Both the position numbers and the translations under genes were made by a program. 64,000 nucleotides of DNA from Urechis unicinctus (lineage: Eukaryota > Annelida > Polychaeta > Xenopneusta > Urechidae), in the NCBI GenBank assembly GCA_034190875.2, contig CM067355.1, positions 32,045,335-32,109,334 on the forward strand, written 5' to 3'. The notes beneath the pieces are model-generated. The model was not told the DNA's origin and did no database searches. It saw nothing but the letters and a program-made list of their open reading frames with translations. This document shows positions 10,401 to 20,937 of this stretch, piece by piece. The stretch's first letter is position 1; each line of letters starts with the position of its first letter.

Positions 10401-12384
10401 TACATATGACGTTGTATCAGCATCAAAGTCCGTTGGTGTCATATCTGTAACAGCTTTAGGAGTAGTGTCTGTGGCAACTGTGGATAATGTATTTTGATCT
10501 AAAGTTGTTCCAGATTCTATCGTCGATTTGATTACGGCTGAGGACGAATCTGTGAATTTTACAGATGTAAATTCGCTACCTGAAGTAGTGTCAGATGTGA
10601 ATTCGCTACCTGAAGTACTGTCAGATGTGAATTCGCTACCTGAAGTAGTGTTAGATGTGAACTCGCTATCTGAAGTAGTGTCAGATGTAAACTCGCTAGC
10701 TGAAGTCGTGTCAGATGTAAATTCGCTACCTGAAGTAGTGACAGATTCATTTCCGAACTCCGTCGACGTTTCAGATGCCGGTGTGAATTCAGGGTCTGAA
10801 GTTGTTAAATTTATCGACGTTTCGGTTGTGGTGATGGAATCAGTTGTAAATTCTTGGTCTGAAGTTGTTAAATCTGTCGACGTTTCAACGGCAGTGATGG
10901 ATTCAGATGTAGTTTCCGGGTCTGAAGTTGTAAAATCTGCCGACGTATCGGCTGTGGTGTTGGATTCACTTGTGAATTCCGGGTCTGAAGTTGTTAAATC
11001 TGTCGACGTTTCAGCGGCAGTGATGGATTCAGATGTAGATTCCGGGTCTGAAGTTGTTAAATTTGCCGACGTATCGGCTGTGGTAATGGATTCAGATGTA
11101 GATTCCGGGTCTGAAGTTGTTAAATTTGTCGACGTTTGGGCTGTGGTGCTGGATTCAGATGTAGATTCCGGGTCTGAAGTTGTTAAATTTGCCGATGTAT
11201 CGGCTGTGGTAATGGATTCAGATGTAGATTCAGGGTCTGAAGTTGTTAAATTTGTCGACGTTTCGGCTGTGGTGATGGATTCACTCGTGAATTCCGGGTC
11301 TAAAGTTGTTAAATCTGTCGACGTTTCGGCTGTGGTAATGGATTCAGATGTAGATTCCGGGTCTGAAGTGGTTAAATTTGTCGACGTTTCGGCTGTTGTG
11401 ATGGATTCAGATGTAGATTCCGGGTCTGAATTTGTAACCTCTGTAGACGTTTCGGCTATGGTGTTGGATTCACTTGTGAATTCCGGGTCTGAATTTGTTA
11501 AATCTGTCGACGTTTCGGCTGTTGTGATGGATTCAGATGTTGATTCCCGGTCTGAATTTGTTAAATTTGTCGACGTTTCGGCTGTGGTGATGGATTCAGA
11601 TGTAGATTCAGGGTCTGAATTTGTTAAATCTGTCGACGTTTCGGCTGTGGTAATGGATTCAGATGTAGATTCCGGGTCTGAAGTTGTTAAATTTGTCGAC
11701 GTTTCGGCTGTGCTGATGGATTCAGATATAGATTCAAGGTCTGAAGTTGTTAAATCTGTCGACGTTTCGGCTGTTGTGATGGTTTCGGTTGTGAATTCCA
11801 GGTCTGAAGTTGTAAAATTTGTCGCCGTTTCGGCTGTAGTGAAGGATTGTGATGTAGATTCAGGGTCTGAAGTTGTTAAATTTGTCGACGTTTCGGCTGT
11901 GGTGATGGATTCAGTTGTAAATTCTATGTCTGAAGTTGTAAAATCTGTCGACGTTTCGGCTGGGGTGATGTCATGTGATCCGTCTATAGCTCGAACTCGC
12001 CTTGTTTGCACGATGTCCTTATTATCCCCTCGGTCTGTTCCCGTATGGTATGTCGACGTCAATTTCATAATATGATAGACTGAAAAATAGGACATTTAAC
12101 CTTAGGCTGAATATCGTCTGACGGCCAGGTTTCTATATATTTACAACGTTACGTATCCAGACAAAATGTTGTTGTTTCCAAAAGCATTTAATGACTCTGG
12201 TGTCATATCAGCGCTACGATACTCTTATCAATCGAGCTAATGTAATCAAGCACTTTAAATCTACATTGCGGGACAAACACTGTTCTCCGGCGTCATATCA
12301 GTAATCTTCCTCGAGAATGATGGCACCCAGCTCACCTGCTCCTAGTGACGCGATGCTACATACAATCCGCCACACAACAGCCAT
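7435..12384 (-). CDS. Mucin B: SEA-domain, Ser/Thr-repeat transmembrane mucin, paralogue of mucin A
   Basis: Minus-strand exons in coding order: 12336-12384 (signal peptide MAVVWRIVCSIASLGA, ends phase 1), 9704-12079 (2,376-bp repeat exon), 8539-8795 (second half of a SEA domain, EGGVVVNYTVTYDL), 7880-8048 (Cys-rich, ICNRPTACQPCYECAG) and 7435-7611 (transmembrane). Borders are GT/AG and phases equal those of mucin A; the transmembrane exon is 177 bp in both. The membrane span is roughly DVIIGLTVGLGGGLLSISIT, followed by YRKRKK. A 43-bp exon for the first SEA half, known in mucin A (2452-2494), must lie between 8796 and 9703 but was not found. The SEA cleavage sequence GSVVV is GGVVV here, so autocleavage is doubtful. 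Predicted secreted-then-anchored mucin of an epithelial or other exposed surface; this role is inferred. Confidence 0.82.
9235..9350. repeat. Short tandem duplication in the mucin B intron
   Basis: A unit containing TTGTTGAGGGTTACATTCAA occurs twice, with flanking CAATATTGTATGC repeated three times. Confidence 0.75.
9780..10060 (-). repeat. 63-bp coding repeat, membrane-proximal part of mucin B (4 copies)
   Basis: Four near-identical units encode 21 residues of the type SFTTGAEFPPSPSSTAITTE. Proline-rich, unlike the main array. Confidence 0.85.
10556..10750 (-). repeat. 30-bp coding repeat of mucin B (6-7 copies)
   Basis: Units of ten residues, SGSEFTSDTT, with few substitutions. They separate the unique centre of the tract from the 63-bp array. 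Confidence 0.85.
10785..11970 (-). repeat. 63-bp main coding repeat of mucin B, about 19 copies
   Basis: Units of 21 residues following ITTAETSTDLTTSDPESTSE, nearly all substitutions at a few positions (D/N, L/F, P/R/Q). Rich in Thr and Ser as O-glycosylation substrates, with acidic residues at fixed positions. The reverse strand is also open (10528-12075) for the same reason as in mucin A. Confidence 0.9.
12336..12384 (-). CDS. Signal-peptide exon of mucin B
   Basis: ATG at 12384-12382 opens 16 codons (MAVVWRIVCSIASLGA) plus one base, followed by GTGAGC. Joining to the acceptor at 12079/12080 gives a Val codon and continues in the frame of the repeat exon. The hydrophobic core is short but the placement, phase and small-residue end fit a cleavable signal peptide. 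Confidence 0.7.
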
Positions 12385-13678
12385 ATTAATCCTTTCGCAA
12401 TCAGGGACTCTCTCGAGCCTGTCAGCCTTACTCTAATCAACCCGTGCTCTGTATTGTATTTTCTGTGGGCTCCCACCATGAACGTTTCCCAATATAACCT
12501 TTGGCACTGGTAACGTGTAGCAGGTGTCAACGGGGTTGGTTGCGGAAAGGAATTTGTTAAGGTGGGTGTTAAGCTGCCAAGACGATGACATGGCGTCAAT
12601 CAGGTATGTACTGTGGCTTATCGATGGTATCAGTGCTGTATTAGGTAATATGTGGGCACACCTTAAAAAACTTACATTAAGTGTCGTTATGACTCGAATC
12701 CGTACCAATAAAGGTATAAATCATGCCGATTACATATATAGAACCTGTTTGTTGTTGACCTGCTAAGTACTGAGGTGTACGGGCGGCTAATGAGAGCAAA
12801 TAACAACCAGTACTATTATCCGATTAAATCCATGCGATATTCATGGTCTTGCGAGCAGGGATAGGTTTGTCGGGGTGAGGGGGACTTAATCATCACTCGT
12901 TGGTAGAATCGTGTTGTTGCGTATATTGACAAACAGGAAGATAAATGACCCACTTCATGAAAATAACAGTTGGCGTTAATTCAGGCGGGGCATTTTCACT
13001 AGTTTTCAGAGAGGAGCGTGATTGTTTCAATCAAATTCCTAGGAACCTGGAGCTACAAGTCTAGTATAAAATGACCCTCGCTAACCGTATTGAACTATAA
13101 TGTACCGCTGGAATATGCCGCATGAAATATCAGTAATTATCCGTCCAGTTTTTATGCGACTAGCAGGAAGTGAGATAAGTATAAGTTATAGGTCCTGTGA
13201 TCACCTCAAGCAAGTGTTTCTTGGCTAAAACCACATTGATGTACTCACTGCACCCGGTCTCTTGAATTTCGTAATCTTTGAAACCGCAGCGCCCCCTGCT
13301 TTAAGCCGCCTAACTAGGTAGAGCCTCCTTCAGATAATACATGCTGATTGTCGCTATAGCTTTTATTGCGTGCTGAAAATCACCCTGCATTTAATGTTAA
13401 CCGATCTCCATGTCCGCCTTTAATGGTATTTGCATATAATTAGAAGCCTATCTTTTCTTTTTTTAGAGATTAAACTTCAGTTGAATCATAGATGATATTC
13501 ATGTTTTGTGTTGCAATTTAAAAGAAACGGCAATAGAACAGGAGTAGGACGTTACAATGTGGCGCTGCCATTGGTTGAGGGGACAGCCCCACATTTCATT
13601 TTGTAAACTGCTACTGCTACAGATACAGCACACGGGACTCAAAAAGGTATGCATCAATTTTGCGGTTGTCAACTTTGA
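12385..13678. other. Intergenic, upstream of mucin B
   Basis: No supported gene. The part next to 12385 should contain the mucin B 5' UTR and promoter; I see no diagnostic core promoter element I would defend. Confidence 0.4.
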
Positions 13679-14711
13679 AACGATATCTAATGATCGAACT
13701 AAGCTCTTTCATCTGAGTTGACTATTAATGCAAACGATAACTGATGATTGAACTAAGCTCTTTCATCTGAGTTGACTATTAACGCAAACGATAACTAATG
13801 ATCGAATTAAGCTCTTTCATCTGAGTTGACTATTAATGCAAACGATAACTAATGATTGAACTAAGCTCTTTCATCTGAGTTGACTATTAACGCAAACGAT
13901 AACTAATGATTGAACTAAGCTCTTTCATCTGAGTTGACTATTAATGCAAACGATAACTAATGATTGAACTAAGCTCTTTCATCTGAGTTGACTATTAATG
14001 CAAACGATAACTAATGATTGAACTAAGCTCTTTCATCTGAGTTGACTATTAACGCAAACGATAACTAATGATTGAACTAAGCTCTTTCATCTGAGTTGAC
14101 TATTAATGCAAACGATAACTAATGATTGAACTAAGCTCTTTTATCTGAGTTGACTATTAATGCAAACGATAACTAATGATTGAACTAAGCTCTTTTATCT
14201 GAGTTGACTATTAACGCAAACGATAACTAATGATCGAATTAACCTCTTTCATCTGAGTTGACTATTAATGCAAACGATAACTGATGATTGAACTAAGCTC
14301 TTTCATCTGAGTTGACTATTAACGCAAACGATAACTAATGATCGAATTAACCTCTTTCATCTGAGTTGACTATTAATGCAAACGATAACTGATGATTGAA
14401 CTAAGCTCTTTCATCTGAGTTGACTATTAACGCAAACGATAACTAATGATCGAATTAACCTCTTTCATCTGAGTTGACTATTAATGCAAACGATAACTAA
14501 TGATTGAACTAAGCTCTTTCATCTGAGTTGACTATTAATGCAAACGATAACTAATGATTGAACTAAGCTCTTTTATCTGAGTTGACTATTAACGCAAACG
14601 ATAACTAATGATCGAATTAACCTCTTTCATCTGAGTTGACTATTAATGCAAACGATAACTGATGATTGAACTAAGCTCTTTCATCTGAGTTGACTATGAA
14701 TGAAAATGATA
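13679..14711. repeat. 54-bp satellite-like tandem array, about 19 copies
   Basis: Consensus runs AACGATAACTAATGATTGAA then CTAAGCTCTTTCATCTGAGT then TGACTATTAATGCA. Copies differ mainly at AATGCA/AACGCA, ACTAATG/ACTGATG and GAACTAAGC/GAATTAACC. The last variant recurs at about 108-bp steps (about 14233, 14341, 14449) and then 162 bp (about 14611), giving a dimer/trimer higher-order arrangement. It lies in non-coding DNA. Confidence 0.95.
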
Positions 14712-14776
14712 TCCACCAATAAACGCTTCAACAAATCAATTTTCTATTCAAAGGCAGTGTCGTATTTTTTACATAT

Positions 14777-15145
14777 TTAAAGGAACTTGTCATCGCCCCA
14801 TTGCCCCTCTAGCCACTCCAGTGGCAATGTCCCAGCAGCACGCAGGTTTGAAAATCGAACGTGAAGATGAATTATGGAGACAATGACACATAATGCATGA
14901 AAGTAGCTATAAACATGACGGTCGCGGTTGGCAATATCCATAACATCATAATTCATTGACAAGACTGGCTTCAAGTGGAGCATTTCCATCGCTTGGTGGG
15001 GCTCAAACAAAGCAACTGGTTCTTTCTTGCTCTGCAAATTGAAGTAGAACCAAAGTCGAACGGACCTCAACTCTGCAGTCCTTGATAAGGTAAAGCGGAC
15101 ACATTTTTCTGTTGCGTAACGGCGAATCGACTTGGTTAGGATCAT
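14777..15145 (-). other. Unrecognised 122-codon open frame
   Basis: An uninterrupted minus-strand frame from an ATG. The protein has ordinary amino-acid composition with short hydrophobic stretches (YFHALCVIVSIIHLHV) but no motif I recognise. Its start abuts a minisatellite and its end abuts the 54-bp satellite. It may be a chance frame or one exon; I assign no function. Confidence 0.2.
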
Positions 15146-15249
15146 TGTCGACAGATTGAGCTGTATGCTGTGCTAGGATCATTATGATGTACTGAGAGAA
15201 GGAGCTTTATGCTGTGCTAGGATCATTGTAAGTCGACAGAGAGCTCCCT

Positions 15250-15700
15250 CAAACTATGACACGCCTCCCTCACGCCATGACACACCCCCCTTGCACTATG
15301 ATTCATCAGTTGAACTATGACACGCCTCCCTCACGCCATGACACACCCCCCTTGCACTATGAATCATCCGTTGAACTATGACACGCCTCCCTCACGCCAT
15401 GACACCCCCCCTTGCACTATGAATTATCCGTTGAACTATGACACGCCTCCCTCACGCCATGACACACCCCCCTTGCACTATGATTCATCCGTTGAACTAT
15501 GACACGCCTCTTTCACGCCATGACACACACCCCTTGCACTATGAATCATCCGTTGAACTATGACACGCCTCCCTCACGCCTGACACCCCCCTCACGCCAT
15601 GACACACGCCATGACACCCCCTTGCACTATGAATCAACCGTTGAACTATGACAAGCCCCTTTGCACTACATCATGAAAGTCGTACCCCCCCCTTGCACTA
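15250..15700. repeat. 61-bp minisatellite, about 7 copies
   Basis: Unit contains CTATGACACGCCTCCCTCAC, then GCCATGACACACCCCCCTTG, then CACTATGAATCATCCGTTGAA. The copies degrade and shorten after about 15580. C-rich strand is the plus strand. Confidence 0.9.
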
Positions 15701-16307
15701 TGAATCATCCGTGAACTATCACGTCCTCACGTGGAATTCCGTTGAACTAAGCCTCCCTCGAGCACTATGCAATCAAGTCGTAGGAGTGTCAGTCCAGTGG
15801 ATTCATTATAAGTTAGGAGCTTCAACTAAGTTCGAGTTAGGAATACGCATCAGGAAGGTGTCGATCAAGAAGGTCTCGATTAACTATTCCTTATGCAACC
15901 TGTCTCTGCTACGGGACCCGCCTAGAATAAGCTCTATGTGTAAGGTGATATATTCATTACAGTGGCATTGCAGATCGGCAAGTGCTCAAGGGGGATCAAA
16001 AACATTCCGTCGAGGACTACTTAACTGTAAATACTTACCCGACAAGTGGTGGTAAAGCTGTGTTTAGTAGTCATACTCTAGTTTTATGTCCCGTCAAATG
16101 CTCACAATTGCTAGCCTAACACCATGCTTTAGTCAGTAAGCAGTTACATGATTTCATGTTAACGTTTTTTTTAGAAAGTTTGAACTCATGATGTTTAAAT
16201 AATGATTGATCGCATATTGTATTCGATATTTTTTTGTTGTTGAATACTTAAGAATGTATGTGTATTTGATAGTTGAGACTTGATTTGTACGGTATGACTT
16301 ATTTGGT

Positions 16308-16425
16308 CACATGATCAAGACGGAATATATCGAAGGCGAATTTATTTATTCACATGACCAAGACGGAATATGTCGAAGACGAACTTATTCTGTCACATGA
16401 CCAAGACGGAATATATCGAAGGCGA
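16308..16425. repeat. 43-bp minisatellite, 3 copies
   Basis: Three copies of CACATGACCAAGACGGAATA followed by TGTCGAAGACGAACTTATT, with few differences. Confidence 0.85.
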
Positions 16426-18182
16426 GGTGACCCGGCTGTGAGGGAACTTGATGGCGGTAGCGCAGAGGGACGTGACTCTCAGGGCGGGACTCACGAGTGT
16501 TGACATTATATCAAACGGGATATCTTCAGCATTTATAAACACCTTTAACATGGTGCATAACAACTTGAATCTAGCCCGATTTGGGTAACATATTTTCAAG
16601 TCAGTCTTCCGCTGTCATCTCGTATTCGACAGGGTGTTTGTAATTTGAAATGACAAGATAAACAAAGCCTAACTTTAAAAACCATCAATCATTTCTTCGA
16701 TTTTCTCTATGGCTAATGTTAGCCTACTTCTGAGCTCAAGAGAATATCCGGGTTCTTAGAGTACAATAGTGTCATACATATTTCATAAAAATGCTCAACT
16801 CATAAATACGAATTGACACGTTTGATCGACGAACAACATCTATGGTCAACTTTTAAATACGTATTGACACGTAAGTAAATGCTTTATTGCAGGCATAAAC
16901 ATATCCATCCACACTAAACAAAACAATACAAGTACAAATAGCCTACGGCATGGTAGTCAATATAAAATATAATTGTATGACACCATAATTGCATATTCAA
17001 GTACAGCAAGGTCAAGGTCATCCAGTGTATTGTGATACGATGCGGTATGTGTCAAAAGACACAACCAGAAGATGGTCTCATTCATTGAATCATCCAACCT
17101 TTTCATGAATCATACGATCAAATTTCGATTTACAGCTTGACAGCATTGCGCGTTTTATGCCGTCCAAGCAAGAAGGTCAGGAATGACTCGGCGCTGGATT
17201 TCATGAAGATGGCCGTTAAATGCGACGCCGTGGGTAAGGTGTTTGTATGATTTAACGGCAAACTAACACTAGGATGTTATATGGTGTCTGAAATGGTGTG
17301 GTATATAGGAGTTAATAAGATTAACCTGATTGCGAACCGCCGCCAATGATACAGAGATGGACTGGCATAAGAAGATGAAGAAGGTCATAATGCTAATGAC
17401 CATCCTAGGTCATGTGACCACCTGCTAGGTCATGCCACCACCTGCTAGGTCATGCCACCACCTGCCCATAAACTTCACCAGGCAATTCCTCTTGTCTAGA
17501 CTTAAAGTGTTGCACGGGAGTTGTCGCTAGCGGAAAGCACCTCATGTCGGGAATATCCGTGTCCTTCACACTGACGAGCGGATCTTTACTGGCGACGTTT
17601 GGGTCATGGTTGATGAGATGATCGGCTGCCATTAGAGCCTGTCTGCCGTGCGGTGTCAAACCAACACGTCCCCATCACACGCAGTAGATAACATACGGGA
17701 GATAACAAATCAATAGACCGAACATCATATCGAGTCGGTCGTGCATGCGTCAGCTCAACTTGTCATCAACCCAAAAAGAGATTACCACTGGCCAATCGAC
17801 TCATGTCTTTCACGACTTTATGAGAAATAAAGATTTCCATATTCACTGGAATAGTGATGATAAACGATTGTGACATTTTTTAGGAACGCCGCGGTATTAT
17901 CAGCCCTACATGGCTCAAAACTAAAGTCAAGACGGATAACAGCAGCAACAAATAAGCTGCGGCAAATGTTGACGAGAACAGGAAAAAATGAGGATCAGGT
18001 ATTATTCAAATAACAGCAATGTATTAGGAAAACAGAAATTAGAAAAGTCATATAAAAGAGTTATGTGAGAACAATATAGAAAACCATATTGAAACAATCC
18101 CAAAAAAGCTTTTTAAAGCATTAAACCGGTTTTCTGTGCAAACGCTATTTCCTTATCAGCGTAATTGAATTCCTAGAGGATG
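16426..18182. other. Gene-free stretch
   Basis: I see no supported gene. A short duplicated phrase, GGTCATGCCACCACCTGCTA, is repeated at 17410-17465. The part next to 18183 may contain further decayed LINE sequence. Confidence 0.4.
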
Positions 18183-18800
18183 TTACTAAAATGATAGATA
18201 TTGGGTATCCTATAAATTTTGTCCACTTGGACTTTCAGAAAGCGCTTCATAAAGTTGCCCACCAGTGACCATGGTGTCAGCGGTAATGTATAAGCTTGGA
18301 CAAATTAATGGCCGAGTAACATAAGACAGAGGGTGTAAATGAATCGCATTGGATCAGGTTGTTCAAGCGTTATTAGCGGTGTCCGTCAAAAGTCGCTCCC
18401 GGGGCCCATTATCTTCTTAAACTACATGAAGGATCTGGATACTGCTGTTGCCATAGCGTGTTTAAAAACAGCAAACTGAAGAAGAAAAACCGGGCTCATA
18501 ACTTACACCTGAACTTATATAGCAAATAACAATGGGTTATTCTGCTCTAGAACAGGCGTATAGGGACGGGATTTGGGTGACATAATTGATCAGCCATTCA
18601 CATATAGAAAACACTGCAGCGCATCTGTCGTGAAGGCAAACCGAGTTGCTAGAATGGTCAGACAAACGTTGATTAATCACTTTATGGGAGCTTTTATCGA
18701 ACTCTACAAGACACTGGTAATGCCCCAGAATACGCGATTGAGCATGAGAACTCTGACAGACAGGTGGGAGCCAAGCAACAAAGTTCCTAACAGCTAACGG
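18183..18800 (+). pseudogene. Decayed LINE reverse-transcriptase relic (CR1/Jockey-like)
   Basis: Reading frames of this stretch still show the order of a non-LTR reverse transcriptase: VHLDFQKALHKVAHQ (motif A region), the GVRQ(K)S-LPGPI-type motif B near 18375-18420, and downstream ANRVARMVRQTLINHFMGAF with IELYKTLVMPQNTR, which matches the conserved region after the RT core. Multiple stops and shifts show an old, dead copy. The catalytic YADD/FADD box is not recognisable and neither end is defined. Confidence 0.65.
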
Positions 18801-19057
18801 ACTTTTCACTGTGACCACCCATCGCCGCCAGGTTTCGGGTGGCCATCATCGCATGTCGGTCGTCGATTATCTAACAGCTTTATGTGATCGCCCGATTTAA
18901 GGGGTCGGGATTGTTGTCTGACAGCGTTGGCGAGCAGTTTATGAGAGCAAACTAGACCAGTAGTAACATGTTTCATCACGCTATCATGAAAAACTCTGTA
19001 TTTCGCACACTGTCGGGATGTAAAATACCGCTTTCCGCCTAAATCTGTATCTGGCAC

Positions 19058-19141
19058 GAACGTCCTCGTATTGCCGGTGAACGTCGTCGTATTGCTGGCG
19101 AACGTTTTCGTATAGCCGATGAACGTCCCCGTATTGCCGAT
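19058..19141. repeat. 21-bp minisatellite, 4 copies
   Basis: Units of the form GAACGTCCTCGTATTGCCGG T with substitutions. On the minus strand they read as a 7-residue repeat in a 163-codon open frame (18806-19297) that I do not consider a real gene. Confidence 0.8.
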
Positions 19142-19436
19142 GAAGATTGACTTTTGTTGACTAAAATGCTCGAGACCAGTTCCGAATATTTTATTTACTC
19201 TAGACGAGGGTTTTGGTTTGAACCACCAACATAACGAAGCATTGTTCAACGAAAGCTTTGTCGCGATATATTCTGTCGCCATTTGTGTATAGTGCAAGCG
19301 GAATATTTACGGGACATTAGACAAACCAATATCCCACAACACAACGTCACCATACCTAGCAGAGCAGGTACTATAGTGGGGGGTGGGGGGTGGGAGGAGG
19401 TAGTAAGTGTTGTACATAATATACCAGTATTGAAAT

Positions 19437-19497
19437 TAGCATGATCCGGTCTATTTTTAGCATGATCCGGTCTATTTTTAGCATGATCCGGTCTTGA
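19437..19497. repeat. 21-bp perfect triplicate
   Basis: Three consecutive copies of AGCATGATCCGGTCTATTTT T (last one truncated). Confidence 0.9.
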
Positions 19498-19499
19498 TC

Positions 19500-20827
19500 G
19501 CCGTAAGAAATATTCAGCGGAAATGGTAATCCTTTGTCGTCACCCCTTACACTGGGATTGCCTTAGCCATGTTTAAGCATCTCATCCAGCCCCCTTTATT
19601 CTACAGTACTTACATAATTACCAGATCTTACCTTGTATTCGACATATGTTCTATGTAGTTGTTTGCCCTTCTCATTATACTTGATTTTTGAATGATTGAG
19701 TCTGTCACTTTTTGTGCGTAATTATCATCAAGACAAAATGTTACCCATTTTTGTCAAATTCAATTATAATCTGGTATTATTGAGCAGTGACCGTACAGTT
19801 GTTTAATCTGATCTACCACATTAATTTCCCAGTGACAATCATGTATGTTTGTATTTCTTAAAGGCGCATATATTTCTTTGTAGATTATCAGTGTCTTTCT
19901 ACAGAGGATGAGATGATCTTTTTGCTGAAAAAGCTTCATTTAAGGAAGACCTGCCAACACAATCCTCGCACATCATTTTGTACAATGAATTTGATTACCA
20001 TTGGTGTTTCTTTCCAGGATATATAAGTAGCTGTCATTTATGCAACATTACTCCTAGGGGCAGAAAATTAACAGTCCAATTGCCGGTATGTGTGTTTGTA
20101 CATATGTTATGAAAATGGGTTTTGTACCAGAGCTCCTGTGCATATATGATTGGTAGCATTATACAGCTGTTACATGTGATTGCCTCGGTTACCTGATTTT
20201 TAATCCTAACACTCAGGTTGATGTTGGCAACTACCATCATATTCTTTTCCCTTTCTTCATTGAAGGCATGTCCCACTTCACTCTGGGTGTTAGTGGCCCT
20301 ATATATAACTGCATGTTGCTGGTATACCCCCTGTTAGGTGTGGTATGTTGCTCTTAACACAGAAATGTTCTACAATGGCGCTTGTTATTACCTCTCTCCT
20401 TCTTCAGTTAACGTGGGCTTAATTTGGAGAAACGGCCATTAGACTTGACAGCGACAGCACGCTGGCACGAAAATAACAGCTAAGGCTGGTTTCTCTTTCA
20501 AACCAATACTAACAATGGCCGAATATATATATAGGTTTGATTGGATTGCAAGGCAGGGGTACGCATGCTTTAGTGGCGCCTCCACGGGACCGATTAGAGA
20601 AGCAGCGAATCATTGCCCCAGTCCAAGACTATCAGGTCTCGGTAGCGTGTTTGTAGGGTGTACCCTCACATGGATACGCACTCGTTCTCCAATAATTGGT
20701 TGTATGTGGTCCTCAAATAACTTTGATTTCCTTATCTTAAAGAAACACAACAAACTCTTTGTACTGAAGGAATGAATAACTGATTGTTAATTCGTTAGCT
20801 TGAAAAGCGACTATTAGCGCCGAGTGA
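19500..20827. other. Gene-free stretch
   Basis: I see no gene, RNA or repeat of note here. Confidence 0.4.
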
Positions 20828-20937
20828 TTAACACACAGCCTGCCGAGTTCGGACATCATGATTTCCCTAAACTAGCATTATGATATTACATGGAGATAAC
20901 AAATCATGATGTCCGAACTCGAGTGCCTGTGTGTCAA
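20828..20937. repeat. 110-bp near-perfect hairpin (37-bp inverted repeat arms)
   Basis: Left arm 20828-20864 and right arm 20901-20937 are reverse complements with only a few mismatches; the inner 21 bp (CGAGTTCGGACATCATGATT T) pair without any mismatch. The loop is 36 bases. It looks like either a minimal terminal-inverted-repeat element (MITE) or a structured RNA/regulatory hairpin; no coding capacity. Confidence 0.85.

Noticed and set aside
10528-12075. A 515-codon Val/Ser/Asp-rich open frame on the plus strand across the mucin B array
   Set aside because: Shadow of the 63-bp repeat, for the same reason; no splice context or paralogous frame.
13679-14711. CRISPR-like array
   Set aside because: The units are contiguous 54-bp copies without unique spacers, in eukaryotic DNA.
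18806-19297. 163-codon minus-strand gene
   Set aside because: It spans a 21-bp non-coding minisatellite and runs antisense into a LINE relic; no motif, no splice support.
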